Source: Lates calcarifer (lineage: Eukaryota > Chordata > Actinopteri > Centropomidae). Taken from it: a stretch of 64,000 nucleotides of DNA. The number at the start of each line of letters is the position of its first letter. Within the stretch, counting starts at the first letter, position 1. The stretch lies in assembly GCF_001640805.2 (NCBI RefSeq), contig NC_066838.1, positions 15,118,763 through 15,182,762 on the forward strand, given 5' to 3'. Shown here piece after piece: positions 21,901 to 32,200 of this stretch. Under the pieces are notes generated by a model. That model had not been told where the DNA came from. It did not search any database and worked only from the letters and a program-made list of their open reading frames with translations. The position numbers were made by a program, and so were the translations under genes.

Positions 21901-24900
21901 TGCAGAACAACCGTATCACTGAGATTACAGAGAATGACTTCAAAGGCCTTACTAACTTATATGTAAGACACACACACACACACACGGTCTAGTCACATTC
22001 ATAACTTACCTCTCAGCAACAGCTCAGCACCTCTCAAGGATGTGCGACTGATTCAGCTCGGCCTGTGTTGGCTTCGGTAGTGTGTGAAATATCATTATGA
22101 CCCTCTGTTTCCTCAGGGATTTAGAGGTTCATTTCCTTTCTTTTTCTGTCTCCACCACCCTTTGCTCTGAGAGCTTTAATTGTATTAAAGTTTGAGCCCG
22201 AAGCCAAATGGGAGTATTCAAGCTTTCTTAGCAGAAGGGCTTTGCTCACACTCCTGACCCGCATTCAAGAGTGCTGACCAAGAGCAATATTAAGTCTGGC
22301 AGCTTAGGAAACTCCTGACATGACATTATACAATAAGATCTCTATTAAGGTCTGTTTACCCCAGCCTACATCTGTCTCCATCTCTCAGCCAGCGCAGGTG
22401 GAGAGACAGTCTGCTGGGTGATGGACTGCTGTGAACTGTTGCTTTTTTAATTCACTCAGACACTCATTCACTAGAGACCAATAATTCAAAAACAAGCTAT
22501 TGCGTATTTTACTTTCTTTCTTTTCATTTTCTGACTGTTTGGGTGCTACTGACGTTTTCACACAGGTCAAATAACATGGGTGTTGAATTTTGATTCCTTT
22601 CTTTTTTTTCAGGGTCTGTCTCTGAGGAATAACCTTATTTCCAAAGTCCATCCCAAAGCATTTGTCCCTCTGAAGCACATGCAGAAGCTCTACTTCTCAA
22701 AAAACCTTCTGACCACTATCCCTAAGAACTTGCCAGCCTCTCTGGTTGAGATCAGGATCCATGAGAACCGTATCAAGAAGGTGGCAGCTGGAGCCTTCGC
22801 AGGACTGACCAACATGAACTGCATAGGTCAGAGATGGTGATGACCTCAACAAATCTAAGCTACATTCTGTGGTGCTCCACCGCTGCTTTTGCCACTTTAT
22901 AGCACTGGCATTGGATTTTGAAGATTGAAGGGACTGTATTTTGACGTGCCACAACTATTCCCTTTATCTTGCAGAAATGGGAGCAAACCCCATCCAGAAC
23001 AGCGGTTTTGAGCCTGGAGCCTTCCAGGGACTGAAACTGAATTATCTGCGTATATCAGAAGCCAAACTGAGTGGGGTGCCAAAAGGTATTAAAACTCCTC
23101 TGTGTGGCTAAAATGGTGACACATTTACAATGGAGATATCACACTGCTTCAGGCTATCTTTATATATTTTGGTAAATATTCTTGTCAAGACTATTATTTG
23201 TTTAATCTGTACAACGGAGTCTCTGCTGGTTGCCTGGCAACTGTATGGCAACAGCAAGAGTCCAGGAAGTCATTGCTCCAGGTCAAGAAATAGTCCAGCA
23301 CAAAATTGTTACTTTTATACTTTTTTACAATTTTGTCTGTATTAAACAAATGGCGTAGAATGTTTTGCTGTGTTAATGTGTTAGTGAGCTTTAATGGTGC
23401 TGGTAGGCTGATTTTTGCACTTTTGGACAGAGCCAAGCTAGCTGTTTCCCCATTTCCAGTTTTTATGCTAAGCTAAACTAAGTGGTTGCTGGTTGTAGAT
23501 TTGCATTTAACTAAAAGATTTAACAATGGCACCAACTCTGAGAAAATGACTCATTGCATTTCACAAAATGTCAGTGTATCCCTTCAAGTACTTCTAACAA
23601 GCAAAGTGTCAAGATGGTGAAAAAATAACAAAAATAAAATGCCAAGTGGTACGGCCACGAAAAAAGAAAAGGATCATGGGACAAAATTATATCTCACCCT
23701 AAAATGGAGTCTCATAGATTTAGTGTCTGTCTTTCAGATCTCCCAGAGAGTCTCAATGAACTTCATCTGGACCACAACCAGATCCAGGCTGTAGAACTGG
23801 AGGACCTGAGCCGCTACAAAAACCTGTACAGGTACCTTCCGCACTTCAACACCATACTCATGTCTAACCATAGCTGATTTCTTTGCTTGTGTAGCTGTAA
23901 AGAATTATCCTTTGGTTTAACAAAAAAATGACACATTGCCAGTCAGCAGTGCCCCTTAGGGGTAATAAAATTAACTTCAGTGACATGCCACTTAAAAGTA
24001 GTAGGAAGACACTGAGAGTTTATTGTAAGCTTGAGTGTGTTTTCCCAATCCTACATTTTAATGTAGGATGAAAAAAAGCATCACAACAAGAACCTGAGGT
24101 TGGTATCTCCGCTCTGTATATGGGTACATAGGTTTTAGTGTGATAGTGGGCCACTATAAGCAATACCAGGACATTGAAACTGAAGCAGCTAAATGGAATT
24201 CAGCCATTATTTATTTCATAACTTACTCCTGTGCTTTTCTTACTAAAATATTTTCAATATTTTTGTCTCTACTTTGTTCCTCCCTCATACCCCAGTTCTC
24301 TTTCACCTCTTTCCTACACACTTGTGATCTCTAACAGGATTATTTATAGTCACAGGAGCATTGCCAGGCTGCTGTAGCTCTAATTTTCACCTGGCTTAAT
24401 ATCATTTTCTTGCAAAGATAATAATCAGTTAAGCTAAGTAGTTAAACAGTTAGGGTAATGTACCGTGCAGTGCCCTGTTTTCTGACTATTCCATATTTTC
24501 CCTCCTTGTCTCATTTTTTCCAGGTTGGGCCTTGGCTATAATCATATCCGTAACATAGAGAATGGCAGTCTGGCCTACCTGCCCAGGCTGAGAGAGCTGC
24601 ATCTGGACAATAACCGCCTCATTCGTATTCCCAGAGGCCTCCCAGAAATGAAATACCTACAGGTGAGCCTATTGTGCCCATAAACACCTGAGACTGAATG
24701 TTTAACACAAAGCTCCACTCACCCTCCACTCCTCAACTCCCCGTTTTCTAGGTGGTGTACCTGCATTCCAACAACATCAGCCAGGTGGGTGTGGATGACT
24801 TCTGCCCTCGAGGATTTGGGATGAAGAGGACGTTCTATAACGGCATCAGCCTGTTTGCTAACCCTGTCAACTACTGGGAGGTGCAGCCCGCAACGTTCCG

Positions 24901-24949
24901 CTGTGTCAGCGACCGGCTGGCCATTCAGTTTGGCAACTACAAAAAGTAA
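18675..24949 (+). CDS. bgn: Biglycan, class I small leucine-rich proteoglycan
   Basis: Seven coding exons (18675-18947, 21850-21962, 22613-22826, 22975-23085, 23738-23831, 24524-24662, 24752-24949) all have GT-AG borders and compatible phases. Start ATG is 18698-18700 and stop TAA 24947-24949, giving 372 aa (human 368). Residues 1 to about 22 are a hydrophobic signal peptide. The propeptide begins [11 protein letters not shown], diagnostic of biglycan rather than decorin or asporin. The N-terminal cysteine cluster C67-x3-C71-x-C73-x6-C80 is the class I SLRP pattern. LRRs follow to about residue 320, then the ear repeat with C325 and C358 and the ending NYKK. N-glycosylation sequons at N274 (NGS) and N315 (NIS) match the two conserved sites. 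The protein is secreted and binds collagen and TGF-beta/BMP ligands (family knowledge). Odd: only one Ser-Gly (S40-G41), see findings. Whether this is bgna or bgnb cannot be told here. Confidence 0.96.
18948..21849 (+). other. bgn: bgn intron after the start exon
   Basis: A 2.9-kb intron with a TC-rich microsatellite at about 20813-20840. No known gene or transposon is recognised. A short frame at 19226-19447 is low-complexity Arg/Glu/Lys and is not considered coding. Confidence 0.7.
21850..21962 (+). CDS. bgn: bgn coding exon, residues 84-121
   Basis: A 113-bp exon, the size usual for this exon in class I SLRPs. It encodes [20 protein letters not shown] and the start of LRR1. It ends in phase 0 before a donor immediately followed by a CA repeat. 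Confidence 0.95.
22613..22826 (+). CDS. bgn: bgn coding exon, residues 122-193
   Basis: A 214-bp exon after a polypyrimidine tract (22601-22610). Encodes LRRs including [24 protein letters not shown] and [11 protein letters not shown]. Confidence 0.95.
22975..23085 (+). CDS. bgn: bgn coding exon, residues 193-230
   Basis: A 111-bp exon encoding [20 protein letters not shown] and [16 protein letters not shown], a strongly conserved biglycan segment. Confidence 0.95.
23195..23510. repeat. TTAGC-rich interspersed repeat, copy A, in bgn intron
   Basis: Contains the blocks CAGGAAGTCATTG, AGAAATAGTCCAGCACA, GTGAGCTTTAATGGTGCTGG, ACAGAGCCAAGCTAGCTGTT and TATGCTAAGCTAAACTAAG. The same block types, in inverted orientation, occur at 32165-32420. 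I recognise this as a common percomorph interspersed repeat from memory; its class is uncertain. No coding capacity. Confidence 0.65.
23738..23831 (+). CDS. bgn: bgn coding exon, residues 230-261
   Basis: A 94-bp exon, the usual size, encoding [20 protein letters not shown] and [12 protein letters not shown]. Confidence 0.95.
24524..24662 (+). CDS. bgn: bgn coding exon, residues 261-307
   Basis: A 139-bp exon, the usual size, encoding [15 protein letters not shown] (sequon N274) and [11 protein letters not shown]. Confidence 0.95.
24752..24949 (+). CDS. bgn: bgn last coding exon, residues 308-372
   Basis: Encodes [10 protein letters not shown] (sequon N315), the C325-C358 ear loop and the ending [13 protein letters not shown]. 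Confidence 0.96.
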   Translation: MVYLHSNNISQVGVDDFCPRGFGMKRTFYNGISLFANPVNYWEVQPATFRCVSDRLAIQFGNYKK

Positions 24950-26592
24950 AGACAGGGAGATGCTGAGAGATGGAGAGATTGAGGGGAAGGTGATGGAGGA
25001 GGAGCAGATAATTTAAACAATGAAAAAAACTTGAGTGATAGAGGAAAGGGAGTTCATATTGCAGAAGATTATTTTTTATTATTATTATTAATGTTTTTTT
25101 GGAGAGAGAGGTTGAGTGATGGAGAAAATGGGCAATAAACTGATTAAATAGAAGGAGAAGTCAACAATACAACAACACAACTTGAAGGGAGCCGTAAAGC
25201 AAAGCGCTTGCAGTGCTTCATCTGAGTTTTCGCATTTTTTAAATTTAAGGTTTTAGAGTTCTACCATTTGAAAAGAGGAGACTGTCTGAGAAGAATGTTT
25301 TCCCCATGTCTAAATCGATGAAAAATGAGTCCTGAAAACTTGTGAAGCATTTCATTCCTTTTTTTTCCCACAATAGTGCTTATTGTGATAGAGGTCATTT
25401 TTGTTTTATTAACATTTTGGAGTAAAAATAGAAACGCAATGCTTTATAGATTTATATATATATATATAAAAGGTGCTCAGTATGCCTTTCTGTGTGTGCT
25501 GATTTGGGAAATCCATCACATTGTCCCTGTTTCACTGGTCTGAAGCCTTTTGGTCCTCAACTCTGTGATTAAATGATACTGTATTAATAAACAACTAGTC
25601 ACAGAACTGGGCCATTTTCCACCATCTGCAGACACAAAAACAATTGCACAAAAGCTGAAACTTCAGCTCATGTTTATCACCAGTTAAACAACATTTTTGT
25701 ATATATCATCGCAGTCGAGTGATTAAAGGAACAAGAGGTACAGTTTAATATTCCCTTCATCAGAGCTAAGCATCTTTTCTTATTCACCTGAGGTAACTGA
25801 ACCACCAGCATACCTTTGTAAGGAGTCTGTTCTGTGCCTTTACTAAATATTATACTGTCTGTATGATACTTTAATACAGTATTCCTTGAGGGGACACTGA
25901 GGTGGTGGGGGTTTTCCCCAGATAGAGAAAACACACATCCGCTTTGCTTTGACACAATGAAGGCAGTGTGTTCACGTAGTGCTACAAACAATAGTAGTGT
26001 TGATGCATTGTTTTGCACAGTTTTTCTGTTATGCTTTATCTGCTTCAGGGTTACTGGGGGGGTTCGCCTGTTTACATTGGTAGGCCTATGTGGAACTACT
26101 TTAACCATAAGTATTCTGTCCTGTCTCTGTTCTGTAATCTGACAAGCTACTGCTGCATGTGAATAAAAACCATTTTTAGCCTGCTGCATTAAGCCAGTGA
26201 ACAACTGATGCCCCTGGGTTGGATGCTGTGTGAGAAATAAAGAGGAAATATCAAAAATGGAAAACATTTGAAGAATGAATCCTACGCTTTGTAAAGGTGT
26301 TAAAAAGCCTAAACAGAGATTTTTAACACTTGTTCAACACTGTCACATAACATGCATATGACAACAATGGATTCTTTTGTCATTTGTGGGATTCAATCCT
26401 GAAATGTATGACAGAGAAAAACAGACAAAGATATTCAGGATGTCTTAAAATCAAGTTTACAGCAATGTCGACCTGAAGTCATGGATTTGTCATCAGTTTG
26501 AATATTTCATATGATATCTTTAAAGGGAAAATAAAGTAAAAATAGTCTTTTTATCAAACGGGGTCAATATGGAATTCCTGTATCAATGTTAG
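24950..26592 (+). other. bgn: Probable bgn 3' UTR and downstream DNA
   Basis: Candidate poly(A) signals AATAAA lie at 25134-25139, 25586-25591, 26162-26167 and 26236-26241. Which is used cannot be told. A TA repeat lies near 25453-25468. A 196-codon open frame antisense to this region (25677-26267) has no recognisable domain. Confidence 0.5.
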
Positions 26593-26890
26593 TTAAAGGT
26601 GTTATATGTAAATTTTTGCTATCGCTACATAGCCAACGTTAGCATCAGCAGCTATTTACTTACCAGTCTAATGGAAATGTTGCAAGTTCAGCATCAAGAG
26701 CTGTCCCCACCATTAGCAATGCTAATGTTAACTCTTGTTTTGTTTTTTCGCCTCTGTTTAGCATGCTAATCAGCTAGCCCCAGTCAGTCAGTCCAGTCTG
26801 CACAAAACACAAGGGTGACTTAAGTAAACATCTGTTAATGCTAACGTTGGCTATGTAACAATAGCAAAAATCTATATATAGCACCTTTAA
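26593..26890. mobile_element. TTAA-ended inverted-repeat MITE, copy 2 (complete)
   Basis: A 298-bp element that starts TTAAAGGTGTTATATGTAAA. It ends with the near-exact reverse complement (GCTAACGTTGGCTATGTAAC through GCACCTTTAA). The terminal inverted repeats are about 50 bp, with a few mismatches, and meet a short GCTA-rich interior. Same family as 1-408. No coding capacity. The TTAA at both ends may be the duplicated target or part of the TIR. Confidence 0.85.
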
Positions 26891-27530
26891 TCTGTCTTCG
26901 ACAGTGACTTATCTTGACTAAGAGTCCTTCTTCCAGTGAAGAGAGGAATGAAAATGTTTAACTGATGTTCTGTGGTTTTTTTTAGATTTTAGTGTGTGCT
27001 TGTGTCAGAGCTGTTTTTAGCCACAACAAATGTCTTGACTGGTTGTACCACAGTTTCTTGTCACATTCCTACTGTATCGTGAGACTCATTTGTCTCTGCA
27101 ATCTCACAGTTTCATGCGCTTCCCCCGGAGTTCTTCAGTGTGGTGCTTTCCCACAAGACTATCTTCAGAACAGATGAACACAAATTTCTACAGAAAGAAA
27201 TAAGGGCAGGGTGATGGAGGAATCTGCAGAAAATTAACCCTAATGAATCTAGACAGAAAAAAAATACTTTAAAAAATGAAAAAGTCCCATACATACAACA
27301 TTTACAGCTGATAACTTAAATATGACAACATGCAGTCTAAAATAATGTGGAGTGATACTATAATAAGTAGCCTATGAAGATTCAAACTGGACCTCCAACT
27401 TCCACACTAGCTCAATTTGCACCCAGACAAATAACAGTAATCCCGGATTTTATAAAGTCAAATATTTAAGCATTTATCAACCAATCAGTGGCAAAAATCA
27501 TCATTTCATTTTCATTTTCAAATATGCCGC
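26891..27530. other. Intergenic DNA between bgn and b4galt3
   Basis: AT-rich; nothing recognisable apart from ordinary unique sequence. Confidence 0.5.
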
Positions 27531-27902
27531 CCAGTGCGTCACCGAGGTGCGCCCCAGCCCATCTGACTCAATGATACAGCCGCGTTTGGATGAGGCAGGG
27601 CGCACTTGCCTGTGTTGACACTGGACGGATATGCGCTTGCGATGCTTTTGCGTGTGAAAGCGTCTGCGGCGCTCTACTCTAAGCAGCTACAGGGAGATTT
27701 CGCCTCGGATGAGAGATTAGGAGGAGGAGGTGGAGGAAGAGGAGAAGGAGGAGCGACCAGCATCATTTTTTGAAAAAAAAAAAAAAAAAAAAAAAAAAAA
27801 ACGGTATCGTTTGGTCCATCGCGTCCACTCGGTGGTGACAGCGGCCCGTCGATTCTCAGAGGAAGCCGGGGGCTGGATTTGAAATGTCGCAGGGATGTGC
27901 TG
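27530..27902 (+). promoter_or_regulatory. b4galt3: Candidate b4galt3 promoter / non-coding first exon
   Basis: CpG-containing sequence rises sharply here compared with the flanks (GCCGCCCAGTGCGTCACCG, GCGTCTGCGGCGC), followed by a purine-rich tract, a 29-base A run (27773-27801) and GC-rich sequence ending at a good splice donor, CTG|GTGAGT at 27903. The position and donor suit a 5'-UTR exon spliced to 28730. Transcription start is inferred, not seen. Confidence 0.5.
27773..27801. repeat. Poly(A) run
   Basis: 29 consecutive A residues within the putative b4galt3 5' region; length is likely polymorphic or assembly-sensitive. Confidence 0.95.
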
Positions 27903-28729
27903 GTGAGTCGGCTGGTGCAGCAGAGCGCGCGCGCGTGTGTGGAGCCTAGAATAAAAAAAACAGAATTCGAAAGCAGCCTTTGTGGTCGACCGAAGAAATC
28001 TTGCATGTAGCGATCATGCGGAATAAATTTTACTGACATATATTCGCTAAAGTCATGTAAACACTGGCCATGATTGCCTGCATAGGCCCCAACGATGGAT
28101 GCTGATAGGCTAATCACCTGGATGGGGAGCTATCTGTCCTGATAACCATGGCGCTGTTTCTCCTCCATGGTGATCTGCTTTTTTAAATTATTTTTATTTT
28201 TATTTTTATTTTTAAAAAACAGCTATGAATTCTTCCTTCCTGTCTCAGGAAATTCTGCACAGATTAATCCACTCTCCCTAATGCTTTCTATACAGTAGCA
28301 TGTAATTGTTTGGACAAACAGGGAACTGAGATGTTGGATTAATTTGATCCGCAGGCATCAGCTTCTCTTCCATATTCACCCACTTGGAATGTCACTGCTG
28401 AAAGTAAGCCAGTCTAAATAAAGAAGCAAACATGACATTTGTTTGTAGCTGTTTGTCATTCCCCTGCTTATTTTAGCTTATGGTGGACTACACACAGCAG
28501 CACCGAGACAAATCTGCTGCTGCATTGTTACCCACTGGGGTCTTTTTCTTCTTTCAGAAAGCTTGATGATGAAAGGAGGAAGAGGAGGAGCGAGGTGGAG
28601 TGAGCCCTTTATGGACAGGTTTTAATTAGACCATTGCAAAAAACCCAGGTACCCTACATCTAGACTGGTGTAATGCTGTAACAGTGAAAACAACTGTGAT
28701 TAACAATCATTTTTCTTCTTTCCTCTCAG
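27903..28729 (+). other. b4galt3: Putative 5'-UTR intron(s) of b4galt3
   Basis: Bounded by the donor at 27903 and the acceptor CTCTCAG ending at 28729. A second acceptor-like site (CTTTCAG, ending 28558) could define an extra small non-coding exon, but this is not established. Confidence 0.4.
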
Positions 28730-29285
28730 TGATGTCTATGGTCAGGAGGTGATGGCAGTGCTGACTGAGCTTCACCACTACTATTACCTGTTCCTCCAGA
28801 TGGATACCCGCCACCTGCGCGCCTGAGCCTGTCCCCAGGACCACCTCCCCCCCCCTCTCCTTCTGCCTCTCCTTGCTCATTTCCTACCTCTTCCCCCACC
28901 CTCCTCATCCAGCTCACTTTCCCTCCAATTACTCCTCCTGTCCCTCCTCCATTCAAGTTCCCCACCTGAAATTTCTTCGTATCTCTGCGATCGTACTGTA
29001 TTATGGCGTGCTACGGGAGGTCTCTGGACTCCCCCTGCACGCTAGCCTTGCTGGTGGGATTCCAGTTTGCCTTTGTTCTCTATTTCTCCCTCGGGGGGTT
29101 CAGAGGCTTGGTGTCTGTCCTGGTTCACACCACAGAGCCGGAGTTTGACTACTCTCGACCTCATGACGTCTACACCAACCTAAGTCATCTGGGAGTACCG
29201 CCTCCCCCTCCTCGCAACTCTGGCACTGGTCCCCCTGCCACAGGACCACCACTGAGAGATTGCCAGATCCCCTCCCCACTGCTGG
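28730..29285 (+). CDS. b4galt3: b4galt3 first coding exon (5' UTR plus residues 1-94)
   Basis: Coding part is 29003-29285; donor GTAAGG at 29286. The UTR part has at least two short upstream frames: ATG 28732 ending at 28752, and a nine-codon frame (eight codons plus TGA) starting at about 28799. Encodes the cytosolic tail, the membrane anchor and a Pro-rich stem. Confidence 0.85.
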
Positions 29286-32200
29286 GTAAGGGAGTGAGGG
29301 GTTAAATGTGTGACGTTTATGTTGACGTCCACATACAGTAAAAGGCAGAATGAATATCGTCAGTGTGCGGTACTCTGCTAAAAGCCAAGCAGTATCATTA
29401 AAAAAAATCCCTCTCCTTTCCTTTCTCCCCTCCAGTTGGACCTGTGTCTGTCCATCTTTCCTCTCCTCTGTCTCTGGAGGAGATCCGACAGAGGAATCCG
29501 TTAGTGCTGCCAGGGTGGACGCTACCGGCCACCGGACTGTGAACCTCGCCACCACACGGCTATAGTGGTGCCATACCGGAACCGACAGACCCACCTCCGT
29601 GCCCTGCTCTACCACCTCCACCCATTCCTGCAGAGACAGCAGATCCACTACAGCATCTACATAGTGCAGCAGGTCAGGTTATTCATGACTTTTTGTGTGT
29701 GCACGCAGGTTGTTTTAAAGTGTTACTCTCCGTATGTTTTTCAATGTGGCTATCAATAGCTTGCACTGTCTCCCTCCACGAGCAAAAGCAGACTGTTGTG
29801 CTGATGTAATGACAGTATATAGCTTGTGCATTGCACACTTAAATATTTCTGAAATTAATAGCAACATTATATAATGCTGATATACAGTTGGTATATAACC
29901 AGTATGTTACTTCCTGGTTTAATACTTCTGTACTAATGACATTAATTAATCAAGTAATGCAGACATCTGATTGAAATAGTCAGCTCACCGAAATAAAACA
30001 CACCAAAACATGCTCTCTCATTTATTTCTTGTGGTTACATGGCCATACACATAAGGTTTTAAGATATGTGTCTCTGAGATATATTTATTTGACCCAGTAC
30101 AAGTGAGTGAGTGATGTTATTCATCTGTTGTGCTGCAATAACATTCCTTAGATTTCCCTTAGCCAATTAAAACTTAGCACTTAAGACATGCTGTGCTTGT
30201 TTTAGAATTAATACATTCACATGTAGCTAAGTGTTAACCGCTGCTTCTGTTTCTGTCTTCAGTGGGGGAATGGTACTTTTAACCGAGCCAAGCTGCTCAA
30301 CGTCGGGGTACGGGAGGCCCTTAGAGACGAAGACTGGAGCTGCATCTTCCTGCATGATGTTGACCTGCTGCCGGAGAACGACCACAACACCTACACCTGC
30401 CACAAACAGTTCCCCACACACCTGTCTGTGGCCATGGACAAGTTCAGATACAGGTAAAAGCACAGTGTCAAGTGTGCGCGTGGATTGACTTCGATATAAA
30501 AATGCAACCTGCTGAGACATTCATTTCAAGAGTGTGCATTGGTGATGTGACTCTCCCAGGCTGCCGTACCCACAGTATTTTGGTGGGGTGTCTGCGGTGA
30601 CCCCAGACCAGTACATGAAGATGAATGGGTTCCCCAATCAGTACTGGGGCTGGGGCGGAGAGGATGACGACATTGCTGCCAGGTGAGGAGGAATGTGAGG
30701 GTGAACGTGGCAGAGGTCCACACCCTGCAACTACATGCACGTCCATTTAAGCCTCTCTGCCTCTTGTACTTTCTCACTATCTTTTGCTTTACTTATTCAT
30801 CTCTTTTTCTCATGTTTACAGTTTCATTGCCACATGTTTTCCTTTTCTTTGACTTTTTACTTTATGCGTCCTAACATCATCTTTCATCATCACGTCCCCT
30901 CCCATTGCTGTGGCTTTGCTGTGTGTCTCTTGGAGTGGGCTCAGTGAGTATGTTCACATGGACTAGCTTGCAGATTTGGGCTGGGCTGCGTGCTTAAGAG
31001 TTTTCAGGCTCATCTCATTTATATGCTACGGTCCCCTCTCTCCACTCTGGCTCTTTTAACATTTGTCAGTCTGTTATGAGAGGCACTGAATGCAACAGGA
31101 AAACTAATAATCCGAAAGCTTGCATAGACTACGACATAAAGCAAAACTACAATTTCTCTCTCTGGCTTTTTAATAATATTTTGCCATACGTGCATGCATA
31201 ATGTTTGTAACATCAGTTACATGTTATGATTGGCTTAAATGACTGGCACCAGAGATGAAAAAAGGGAACCACAGTGTTTTCCACTGCCATTTTATGCCAT
31301 AACAAGTATGTTGTACTCAAACTTCACCCACAATTCTAGGTCTCTTTGTTTTCCTGTTTTTAAATGTATCCCTTAAAAGCTAGATGTACTTAGATTGAGT
31401 AGCATTGTTGCTTTTAGTAATACGAGATAGCATGAATAGTTAAGCACCAGGTTGATCTAATATTATCCTGACTCTGAGATTGAGTATTCTTGTTGATTGA
31501 ATCTTCTGTTCCTGTTGACTGCTGTTGTGTGCTGCCTATCCAGAGTACGACTATCTGGCATGAAGATTGTGCGCCCCCCAGTGGCCATTGGTCATTACAA
31601 GATGATCAAGCATAAAGGAGACAGAGGCAATGAGCAAAATCCACGCAGGTACAGATGGACACATACAAAATTTTCTTCCCTTGACCTTTTTTTTCTGGTG
31701 TATCTGCCTCTTTTTAGTAATGCCCCTTTAAATAATCACTCACTTTGTGCCACTAATATTTGTCTGAACTTCATCCCCATTGCTGGAGAAAGGCATTAGA
31801 ATTAAGTTGTCTTCGCTTTTTGTCCAAACCTGTCCAATCTCCAACCCCTCGCATGATGAGTTTTTACAATTCATTTTTTGTTGACATGCTTTTTTGTATG
31901 AGGTTGGCATTTTCCTCTGCGCGCTCTCTGGTGCCAACAGTTTCTGCTTCCTCAGGCAGCATACTCATTGGTTTTCTGATTTGAAAGAATCAAATATTTT
32001 TTTTCTCCACTATAATGCTTAGGAAAGATTTTCATGGTTATAAAAACATGCTTCTGCAAATCAGCCATGGCGCCACAAATTGCATTCACAAACATAATCA
32101 AAACTAACCTTGTTCTCCAATGTCAGGAGCACTTTATTAAATTTCATGGAGGGATCCATTTTTTCATGTGGTACTGTTTAAGGAATAATTCAGCATTTTG

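Noticed and set aside
18698..24949. Calling the SLRP decorin or asporin
   Set aside because: The [11 protein letters not shown] propeptide, the two sequons and the C-terminal sequence match biglycan. There is no decorin-type single DEASG start and no asporin poly-Asp.
25677..26267. 196-codon open frame on the minus strand downstream of bgn
   Set aside because: No recognisable domain or splice context, and it lies antisense to the likely bgn 3' UTR. Length alone does not exceed what can occur by chance in 64 kb.
29003..29648. 182-codon minus-strand frame 29100-29648 as a separate gene
   Set aside because: It is the antisense shadow of b4galt3 coding exons, which have splice sites and family motifs on the + strand.
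29436..29672. Explaining the b4galt3 frame break by an extra intron
   Set aside because: The two in-frame segments abut with a single surplus base, and there is no GT...AG pair between them.
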